From NCBI GenBank assembly GCA_009380095.1, contig WHSL01000010.1:1-56607 (forward strand): a DNA stretch of 56,607 nt. Reading direction: 5' to 3'. Positions 1 through 6,381 of this stretch are shown here, in pieces. Below the pieces are notes generated by a model. The model was not told the DNA's origin. It saw only the letters and a program-made list of their open reading frames with translations, and ran no database searches. Origin of the DNA: Streptosporangiales bacterium (GTDB taxonomy: Bacteria; Actinomycetota; Actinomycetes; Streptosporangiales; Streptosporangiaceae). The translations under genes were made by a program, and so were the position numbers. Positions within the stretch are counted from its first letter, which is position 1. Every line of letters begins with the position of its first letter.

Positions 1-28
1 ACCGGCCGGATCAGGCTCATTCCCCACC

Positions 29-59
29 CTATATCTATAGGCGTTGACTTATATAAGTC
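29..59. promoter_or_regulatory. Palindromic operator candidate upstream of arsR-like gene
   Basis: A perfect 14-bp palindrome GACTTATATAAGTC lies at 46-59, about 20 bp before the likely GTG start of the ArsR-type regulator. An imperfect dyad CTATATCTATAG lies at 29-40. Such AT-rich dyads in a GC-rich genome are typical ArsR-family autoregulatory sites. The TTGACT at 44-49 could also serve as a -35 element. Binding is inferred. Confidence 0.55.
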
Positions 60-79
60 TGGACCGGTACGTTCCTCTC

Positions 80-427
80 GTGCACGCCTTCGATGTGCTC
101 GGCGACCCGGTCCGGCGTCGCATCCTCGAGTTGCTGGCCGATGGGGAGATGACCTCGGGTGCCGTCTGCGCGGCCATCCAGGAGGAGTTCGGCATCTCCC
201 AGCCGGCCGTTTCGCAGCATCTCAGGGTGTTGCGCGACGCCGGTTTCGCGACCGTACGGGCCGAGGGCCGGCGCCGGCTCTACGCGGTGGACTCCACGCC
301 GCTGCGCGAGGTCGACGCCTGGCTGGACAGGTTCCGCGGGTTCTGGGCACCGCACTTCGCCGCGCTGGGCACCGAGCTCGCGCGGGGCAAGCGGGAGCGG
401 CGGCTCAGGGAGGACGCGGGCGAGTGA
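80..427 (+). CDS. ArsR/SmtB-family transcriptional regulator
   Basis: Small winged-helix repressor of about 115 residues. The start is placed at GTG 80 (VHAFDVLGDPVRRRILELL), where family homology begins; an in-frame TTG at 44 would overlap the palindromic operator. The helix-turn-helix reads ISQPAVSQHLRVLRDAGF and the wing is EGRRRLYAVD. No metal-binding Cys motif is seen, so it belongs to the non-metal ArsR type usually paired with an SRPBCC/AHSA1 gene. That partner follows after 22 bp with its own ribosome binding site, so the two are probably cotranscribed. Autoregulation through the palindrome at 46-59 is likely. The family assignment is firm; the ligand is unknown. Confidence 0.85.
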   Translation: MHAFDVLGDPVRRRILELLADGEMTSGAVCAAIQEEFGISQPAVSQHLRVLRDAGFATVRAEGRRRLYAVDSTPLREVDAWLDRFRGFWAPHFAALGTELARGKRERRLREDAGE

Positions 428-449
428 GACATGACCTTCAGGAGATGAG

Positions 450-1103
450 ATGACCATGATCGATGTGAGTACGCAGATCAACGCGGTGAGCCGGCAGGTC
501 GGGCGGCGCGCGCTGGAGGCCGGCGAGGCCCGTACGGTCATCGTCCAGCAGACGTTCGACTCGACGATCGAGGACGTCTGGGACGCGGTGACGAACATCG
601 AGCGCATCCCGCGCTGGCTCATGCCCATCACCGGCGATCTGCGCCTCGGCGGCCATTACCAGCTCGAGGGCAACGCGGGCGGCACCATCGAGACCTGCGA
701 CCCGCCGAAGGGCTTCACCGCCACGTGGGAGTTCGATGGCGGGATGAGCTGGATCGAGGTCGCGCTCATGCCCGCCGAGGGCGGCACGCAGGTGCGGGTC
801 GAGCACATCGCCGAGGTGGACGACGCGACCTGGGACCAGTTCGGGCCGGGTGCGGTCGGGATCGGCTGGGACTTGATGTTCATGGGGCTCGCCCTGCATC
901 TGTCCACCGGTGCCGCGAACGACCCGGAGGGGTCGATGGCCTGGCAGACGTCCGCGGAGGGCCTGGAGTTCATGAACCGCGGCAACGAGGCATGGTGCGA
1001 GGCCAACATCGCCGCGGGCACGCCCGAGGCCGTGGCCCGCGCGTCCGCCGAGCGCACCTTCGCCGCCTACTCGGGCGCCCCCGAGGAGCCACCCGCCGAG
1101 TGA
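450..1103 (+). CDS. SRPBCC (AHSA1/START-like) family protein
   Basis: 217-residue protein of the SRPBCC fold, Aha1/CalC subgroup. The ligand-binding domain starts near residue 29 (VIVQQTFDSTIEDVWDAVT) and includes the family signature RIPRWLMPITGDLRLGGHY. An AGGAG sits upstream of the ATG at 450; the ATG at 456 is an alternative start. It is paired with the upstream ArsR gene, an arrangement very common in actinomycetes. Members bind small hydrophobic ligands or act as stress proteins; the substrate cannot be predicted here. The gene looks intact and ends just before an inverted repeat and IS remnant. Confidence 0.85.
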   Translation: MTMIDVSTQINAVSRQVGRRALEAGEARTVIVQQTFDSTIEDVWDAVTNIERIPRWLMPITGDLRLGGHYQLEGNAGGTIETCDPPKGFTATWEFDGGMSWIEVALMPAEGGTQVRVEHIAEVDDATWDQFGPGAVGIGWDLMFMGLALHLSTGAANDPEGSMAWQTSAEGLEFMNRGNEAWCEANIAAGTPEAVARASAERTFAAYSGAPEEPPAE

Positions 1104-1112
1104 GGGGCGAGG

Positions 1113-1150
1113 GCCCCTTGGGTCCGCCTAGATGACTGAGTCCAAGGGGC
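1113..1150. terminator. Inverted repeat after SRPBCC gene, possible terminator or IS end
   Basis: GCCCCTTGG (1113-1121) is exactly complementary to CCAAGGGGC (1142-1150) with a 20-nt loop. It lies 10 bp after the SRPBCC stop and just beyond the end of the transposase remnant. It could terminate the SRPBCC transcript or mark the insertion-sequence terminus. There is no U-tract. Confidence 0.4.
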
Positions 1151-1160
1151 GTGGTCGCGG

Positions 1161-1638
1161 TTAGTGGTCGGTAGGCGGTTAGTGATCGTTTGATGGGTTG
1201 GCTGGTTTTGTCGTTCAGCCAGATCGCGGCGGTCAGTGCGAGGACGCGGGACAGGACGCGGACGGCTACTCCTGCGGGGCTCTTGCCGCCGTGTCGTTCC
1301 AGGTCGAGCTGGCCTTTGAAGGTCTGGTTGATCGACTCGATGGTCTGCCGCAGCGGTTTGAACAGGTGCGCGCCGGCGCGTTCGGGCTCGCCCTTGCGGG
1401 CTGGCCGCAGCAGTGTGAGGTGACGTTCGGTGAGGTCTTGCTCGAACTCGCGGCCGTAGTAGTTCTTGTCGCCGATGATCGTCTGGCCCGGGTGTGTGGT
1501 GGTCACCTCGGGCGTGGTGTCCAGCAGGTCGCGCAGGGTCTCGCGTTCGTCTGCCTTCGCGCCGGTGAGTGCGAACAGCACGGGCAGCCCGCCCAGGGTG
1601 CACACCAGATGCAGACGCAGGCCCCAGAAGTACGACAT
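1161..1638 (-). pseudogene. IS982-family transposase, C-terminal remnant
   Basis: The minus-strand frame carries the conserved C-terminal half of an IS982-type transposase: FWGLRLHLVCTLGGLPVLFA, LTGAKADERETLRDLL, GQTIIGDKNYYGREFE, KPLRQTIESINQTFKGQLD and a tail ending SLTAY. The N-terminal half is absent upstream of 1638. At the C-terminus one extra base near 1170 shifts the frame; without it the protein would end SLTAYDH at a TAA complementary to 1161-1163, and with it translation runs on toward the SRPBCC gene. It is therefore both truncated and frameshifted and unlikely to be active. The family call rests on recalled IS982 sequences. Confidence 0.75.
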
Positions 1639-1667
1639 TAGCAGCGATCATGGTGCCGCCAACGCAC

Positions 1668-1716
1668 GATCACGGGAGACATGGACGCGGTGCGAGGCCG
1701 TACGGTTCCCGTGATC
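1668..1716 (-). terminator. Inverted repeat immediately after the PPOX gene
   Basis: GATCACGGGA at 1668-1677 is complementary to TCCCGTGATC at 1707-1716, directly downstream of the minus-strand gene whose stop is at 1717-1719. The loop is long (29 nt). It could be a terminator or a scar at the truncated IS boundary. Confidence 0.35.
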
Positions 1717-2106
1717 TCAGGCCACGTTCCGGGCGTTGCGCTCCTCGCCGAGTCCCCAGCTGATGATGCGGCGCGGGTGCACGCGGATGATCGGGCCCGG
1801 CATGTGCCCGGTGCCGGTGTCGGTGGGGATGGCCTCGCCGTGCCCGCGGATCTCCACGTAGCGGGGCCGCCACGGGTCCACCGACGCCAGGTCGTCGACG
1901 ACGAACGCGACCCGGCCGTTGTCCGCCACGTTGCGGAACTTGTGGCTCTTGGTGAGCTCGTGCCCGCCGATGTCGATCGTGCCCAGCTCCGGGTTGTAGC
2001 GGAACCCGACCGGGTTGACCTGCAATGTCCCGTCGGGCCTGCTCGTGGCGAGCCGCCCGAGCGGCTGCGACTCCAGGTAGTCGATCTCCGTCTGGGTGAA
2101 CACCAT
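1717..2106 (-). CDS. PPOX-class F420-dependent oxidoreductase
   Basis: 129-residue split-barrel protein of the pyridoxamine-phosphate-oxidase-like superfamily, F420-binding subgroup. It begins FTQTEIDYLESQPLGRLAT, contains the family block GTLQVNPVGFRYNPELGTID, and ends with the motif IRVHPRRIISWGL. Length matches the family (about 130). A strong AAGGAGG lies 5 nt before the ATG. These enzymes reduce or oxidise small molecules with deazaflavin F420; the substrate is unknown. A dyad with a TTGACC element upstream suggests control by a MerR-type activator, but no merR gene lies in this window. Confidence 0.85.
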   Translation of the reverse strand: MVFTQTEIDYLESQPLGRLATSRPDGTLQVNPVGFRYNPELGTIDIGGHELTKSHKFRNVADNGRVAFVVDDLASVDPWRPRYVEIRGHGEAIPTDTGTGHMPGPIIRVHPRRIISWGLGEERNARNVA

Positions 2107-2127
2107 GATCTCCTCCTTGTTTCGACG

Positions 2128-2166
2128 TTGTTGATATCGTCGGTCTTGAACCAAGGTTGAGGTCAA
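2128..2166 (-). promoter_or_regulatory. MerR-type promoter candidate for the PPOX gene
   Basis: On the minus strand TTGACC is followed after 19 nt by GACGATAT, and the spacer contains a dyad with core AACC-TT-GGTT inside CCTCAACCTTGGTTCAAG. A long spacer with a central dyad is the hallmark of promoters controlled by MerR/SoxR-like activators. Prediction from pattern only. Confidence 0.4.
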
Positions 2167-2170
2167 CCCT

Positions 2171-2784
2171 CCACGCCGGGACGGGCTGCGCGCCGAGGGG
2201 CTGGCGGTGGACACCGCGCTGACCGGCGCGGAGGCCCTGGAGCTGATCCGGTCATCACCAGCTCCTCGCACACCGCGTCGCCGTGCACCTCCGGCTACCG
2301 GGTCGCGGGGCTCAACCTCGGCGCCGACGACTACCTCCCGAAGCCGTTCGCCTTCGACGAGCTGGTGGCGCGGATCCGGGCGCTGGCCCGGCGGTCCCGG
2401 CCGGCGCTGCCGCCCGTACTCGTGCACGGTGACCTCATCGTGGACACCGCGCGCCGTTCGGTCTCGCGTGGGGGCCGGGCGGTGGCGCTGACGCCCAAGG
2501 AGTTCGGCCTGCTGGAGGTGCTGCTCGGCGCGGGCGGCGCGGTGGTGAGCAGCGAGGAGCTGCTGGAACGGGTGTGGGACGCGTACGCGGACCCGTTCAC
2601 GAACACCGTACGGGTGACGTTGATGCGGTTGCGCCGCAAGCTCGGGGAGCCCGGCCTGATCGACACGGTCCCCGGCGCCGGCTACCGCATCGCGGCACCG
2701 CGCACGGCCGCGGTGCCACCCGAGCCGGCTCCGCCATGCACGCCGCCGCCACGCGCGGCAGCGTCCGGGACCGCCGCGCCGTGA
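2171..2784 (+). pseudogene. OmpR-type response regulator with receiver-domain deletion
   Basis: The frame reads LRAEGLAVDTALTGAEALEL and then loses homology; about 60 bp later it resumes as VAGLNLGADDYLPKPFAFDE, followed by an intact winged-helix output domain (LTPKEFGLLEVLL, VTLMRLRRKLGEPGLIDTV, GAGYRI). The segment carrying the phospho-acceptor Asp and about 50 neighbouring codons is missing, as is the extreme N-terminus. The gene ends in a GTGA overlap with the downstream kinase. A short product starting at 2365 would contain only the DNA-binding domain. Probably a pseudogene, unless that truncated product is used. Confidence 0.75.
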
Positions 2785-3880
2785 AGGTTCCGGCGGTCCT
2801 GCCGCGCGCCTGGCGGAGGCGGCCCCCGGCGTCCATCCGGCCGCGGCTCACCGCGGTGTACGGCGGCCTGTTCCTCGCCGTCGGCACCCTGCTGCTCGGG
2901 ATCACGTACGCGCTGTTCGAGCGCCGGTTCTCGGCCGTACCACCCCGCCTCGTCGCACCGCTGCGCCCGCTCCGCGACCCGCTCGGCCTCGGCGACCCGC
3001 GGGCCCGCATCGCGGACGCGCTGGTCAAGCAGCGCTCCGAGGCGCTCGACCAGTTGCTCGCCCAGTCCGCCCTGGCGCTGGCGATCGGGTCGGTGCTCGC
3101 GCTGGCCTGCGGCTGGCTGATGGCCGGGCGGGTGCTGGCCCCGCTGCGCGACATCACCGCGGTGGCGCGCCGGCTCTCCACGCGCAACCTGGACGAACGG
3201 ATCAACCTCGACGGGCCACGGGACGAGCTGAAGCGGCTCGCCGACACCTTCGACGCGATGCTGGGCCTGCTGGCGGACGCGTTCGAGGCGCAGCGCCGGT
3301 TCCACGCCAACGTGTCGCACGAGCTGCGTACGCCGCTGACCGTCCAGCGCGCCGCCGTCGACGTGGCGCTCGCCGACCCCGACCCGAGCGTGGAGTCGCT
3401 GCGCACCATGGCGGTCCGGGTGCGGGCCGCGGCGTCCCGGCAGGAGCGGCTCATCGCCGGACTGCTCATGCTGGCCCGCAGCGAGCGCGGGATCGAACGG
3501 TACGAGGAGGTGGACCTGGCCGAGGTCGTCCGCGAGGCGCTCGCGGCCGTTGGGCCCGCGGCCGGCGCACGCGGCCTGCGGATCTCCGCCGAGCTCAGCC
3601 CGTGCGTGGTCCCCGGCGACCGGATGCTGCTGGAACGGCTGGTGTCCAACCTGCTCGACAACGCGGTCCGGCACAACGAGCAGGGCGGCTGGATCGCCGT
3701 CGGAGTGTCATGGGGCGGCGGAGGCGGCCGCGAGCCCGGCCCGCCGTTCTCGGCGGCCGGTGCGCGGCCCAACCACTGCCCGGCGGCGGCCTGGAGGTCG
3801 TGATAACGCTTCCATCAGCGGTGACACGGGCGACGCCGGCGCCGAAAACGCGCTGGGCGGGCGGTGTGCGGGCGCCTTAG
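2781..3880 (+). pseudogene. Membrane sensor histidine kinase, ATPase domain deleted
   Basis: GTG 2781 overlaps the regulator stop. The product has a transmembrane segment (LTAVYGGLFLAVGTLLLGI), a second one (LALAIGSVLALACGWLMAG), a HAMP linker, an H-box HANVSHELRTPL and an N-box LVSNLLDNAVRHNE. After IAVGVSWG the sequence collapses into a glycine-rich junction, and the reading frame stops at 3803. The usual kinase C-terminus (LPGGGLEVVITLPS) appears just downstream in another frame, to 3880. The G1/G2 ATP-binding boxes are therefore deleted and the end is frameshifted. It pairs with a regulator damaged in the same way. Confidence 0.78.
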
Positions 3881-3889
3881 GGTACGAGG

Positions 3890-4459
3890 GTGCTCGACCC
3901 TGACTATCCCCTCCGCACCGAGCGGCTGCTGCTGCGCCCGTTCATCGCCGACGACCTCGACGCCCTGTACGACATCCACTCCCGGCCCGAGGTGGCGCGC
4001 TTCCTGTACTGGGAGCCGCGGTCCCGTGAGGAGGCCCTGGAGGCGCTCACCCTCAAGATCGGGCAGACCGCCATCCGGGAGGAGGGCGACCGGCTCGCCC
4101 TGGCCGTGACGCCGCAGGCGGGCGGGCCGATGCTCGGGGAGGTCATGGTGTCGCTGGCCTCCGCCGACCACCGCCAGGGCGAAATCGGTTACATCTTCCA
4201 CCCGGACCACGGCGGCAAGGGCTACGCCACCGAGGCGGCCCGGGAGATGATGCGGCTGGGCTTCGACGCACTCGGGCTGCACCGGCTGTACGGCAGGCTC
4301 GAGGCCCGCAACATCGCCTCCGCCCGCGTGCTGGAGCGGCTCGGCATGCGGCGCGAGGCGCACCTGCGGCAGAACGAGTTCGTCAAGGGCGAATGGAACG
4401 ACGAGCTCGTCTACGCGATGCTCGAAACGGAGTGGCGAGCGGCTCCAGCTGACCGATGA
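3890..4459 (+). CDS. GNAT-family N-acetyltransferase (RimJ/RimL type)
   Basis: 189-residue protein with RTERLLLRPFIADDLDALYD at the N-terminus, the acetyl-CoA-binding motif HPDHGGKGYATEAAREMM and the C-terminal block NIASARVLERLGMRREAH, all characteristic of RimJ/RimL-like acetyltransferases. The start is GTG 3890 with a GAGGG close upstream. It probably acetylates a protein N-terminus or a small amine; the substrate is not predictable. The gene is intact although it lies between two decayed loci. Confidence 0.85.
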   Translation: MLDPDYPLRTERLLLRPFIADDLDALYDIHSRPEVARFLYWEPRSREEALEALTLKIGQTAIREEGDRLALAVTPQAGGPMLGEVMVSLASADHRQGEIGYIFHPDHGGKGYATEAAREMMRLGFDALGLHRLYGRLEARNIASARVLERLGMRREAHLRQNEFVKGEWNDELVYAMLETEWRAAPADR

Positions 4460-4559
4460 GTCTCGGAGTTCCCGCGTGTCTGCCCTTCGAGAGGGGTCTT
4501 GCGCGCCCGCGTACGGGGGCGCGTCCCCTGGTGATCGGCCGAGTGAGGGAGTGAACAGG

Positions 4560-4700
4560 ATGAGCCTTCCCGAGATCGTTTCGCATGAGGAGTGGCTGGC
4601 GGCGCGGCGGGCGCTGCTGGAGAAGGAGAAGGAGGCGACCCGCGCCCGTGACGCGCTGAACGCCGAGCGGCGCAGGCTGCCGAGGATCGAAGCGCCGTAC
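4560..4700 (+). pseudogene. DUF899 family protein, N-terminal fragment
   Basis: From ATG 4560 the frame encodes MSLPEIVSHEEWLAARRALL, then EKEATRARDALNAERRRLP, the invariant start of DUF899 (thioredoxin-like) proteins. Homology stops after about 43 residues, whereas the family is about 220-250 residues. The frame then runs into the sugar-binding lipoprotein remnant. It is a 3'-truncated relic joined to an unrelated gene. Confidence 0.7.
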
Positions 4701-4702
4701 GA

Positions 4703-5325
4703 CCCGGTTGTGCGCGGGCCTCGCCGCGCTCACCGCCCTCACCCTGGCCGCCACCGCGTGCGCGTCCAACTCCGAGTCGGCCAACGGCGGCGGGCAGGCC
4801 GCCCAGCCCCCGCCGACCTGTCCGCGGTGCACGACCTGACGAAGCGGCTGGAGATACCCGACGCCAAGGGCGCCTCCGGCGACCTGTACATCTTCCTGCC
4901 CAAGTCGCTCGACAACCCGTACTGGGACGACGCGCGCAAGGGCATGAACGCGATGGCCAAGGAGCTGGGCGTGAAGGCCGAGTTCCTCGGCCCGCGGACC
5001 ACCGACGTGAACCAGCAGGTACAGATCTTCGAGTCGGCGCTGTCCCGTAAGCCGAAGGGCATCGCGGTCTCGCCGAACGACCCCAACGCGCTGAAGGACG
5101 TGATCGCGCGCGCCGACCAGCAGGGCATCAAGATGATCGCCTGGGACTCCCCCGTCCCGGAGAGCGACGTGCTCGGCTACATCGGCACCGACAACACCGC
5201 CGCGGGCAAGACGCTCGGCGACAAGGTCGTGCAGCAGATCGGCGGCGAGGGTGAGATCGCCGTGGTGCTCGGCTCGCTCGGCGCGGTGAACAGCCAGGAG
5301 CGGCTGGCCGGGCTCAAGGACGACC
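4703..5325 (+). pseudogene. Sugar-binding lipoprotein of an ABC transporter, broken
   Basis: One frame has a lipoprotein signal, LAALTALTLAATAC followed by ASNSES. A second frame carries the mature periplasmic-binding-protein fold: GDLYIFLPKSLDNPYWDDA, VQIFESALSRKPKGIAVSPN, QGIKMIAWDSPVPESDVLGY and IGTDNTAAGKTLGDKVVQQI. This resembles rhamnose/autoinducer-2-type solute-binding proteins. The two parts are out of frame with each other, and the protein ends at RLAGLKDD, about halfway through, where kinase sequence begins. No permease or ATPase genes are present. It is a frameshifted, 3'-truncated pseudogene. Confidence 0.72.
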
Positions 5326-5329
5326 GCCG

Positions 5330-5693
5330 TGCCCGCTCGACATCGACCCGAGCCTGGACGAGCCGGCCGTTCCGCGGGAGGTGGCGGCCACGGCGTACCG
5401 CGTCGTGGTGGAAGCGCTGACCAACGTCCGGCGGCACGCGCCGGCCGCCCGAAATGTGGAGGTGACCCTGCGACGTGCGAGCCCGGGCTTGGAGATCACG
5501 GTGACCGACGACGCCCGTCCCGAAGTGACGCGGGTTCCCGGCCCGGCGCGTCGCCGAGGTGGACGCGGTCTGCCGGGCCTGACCGAAGGGGTTCAGGCGC
5601 ACGGCGGCACGCTGACCGCGGGCCCGTACGATCCCTGCGGATGGCGGATGGCGGGTGGCCGTAGAGTTGCCGCTGCCGCCCGTGGCGTCATGA
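5330..5693 (+). pseudogene. NarL-type sensor kinase, C-terminal fragment
   Basis: Encodes the ATPase part of a LuxR/NarL-associated histidine kinase: VAATAYRVVVEALTNVRRHA, LEITVTDDARPE and GRGLPGLTEGVQAHGGTLTA. It then has a frame change, after which the usual C-terminus RVAVELPLPPVAS appears in another frame and ends in an ATGA overlap with the next gene. The whole sensor and dimerisation part is missing, replaced by the truncated sugar-binding gene. Pseudogene. Confidence 0.7.
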
Positions 5694-6351
5694 CCGGCGG
5701 GCCGACCCGGATCCTGATCGCCGACGATCAGGACAACGTGCGCGGTGCGTTCCGCATCATCCTCGACGCCCAGCCGGACATGACCGTCATCGCCGAGGCC
5801 CCGGACGGGGTCGCGGCACTCGAACAGGCCCGCCACCTGCGCCCGGACGTGGTGCTCGCCGACATCCGGATGCCCGGATGGACGGCCTCGAGGTCACCAG
5901 GTTGCTCGCCGGGCCCGAGGCCGCGGACCCGATCCGCGTCATCGTCGTCACCACGTTCGACCTCGACGACTACGTCCACACCGCGCTGCGCAACGGCGCC
6001 TGCGGGTTCCTGCTCAAGCGCTCCAGCCCCGCCCTGCTCGCCGAGGCGGTGCGCGCGGCCATGTCCGGCGACACCCTCATCAGCCCGCAGCTCACCGTAC
6101 GACTGCTGCGCGCGCTGTCCACGTCACCACCGGCGACCGGCCCCGAGGAGACCGTCCCTCTCACCGGGCGCGAGCTGGAGATCGCTCGCATGGTCGCGAT
6201 GGGGCACACCAACGCCGAGATCGCCGCGGCCCTGTTCATCTCGCCCGGGGCCGTCAAGAACCACGTCGCGGGCATTCAGCGCAAACTCGGCGCCCGCAAC
6301 CGGGCCGGCATCGCCGCCTGGGCATGGAGCACCGGCCACGCCGCCCGGTGA
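5690..6351 (+). pseudogene. LuxR-family response regulator with a one-base deletion
   Basis: The receiver domain starts at ATG 5690 (TRILIADDQDNVRGAFRIIL) and carries the phospho-acceptor block VVLADIRMPG. At about 5876 one base is missing from what would be ATGCCCGGGATGGAC; the correct continuation MDGLEVTRLLAGPEAADPIR starts at 5878 in the next frame and runs to the end, including the output helix-turn-helix LTGRELEIARMVAMGHTNAE. Apart from this one base the 220-residue protein is complete. Either a recent frameshift or a sequence error. Confidence 0.75.
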
Positions 6352-6381
6352 CGGCGCCCGGTGACGGCCCCGATCTCGGGG

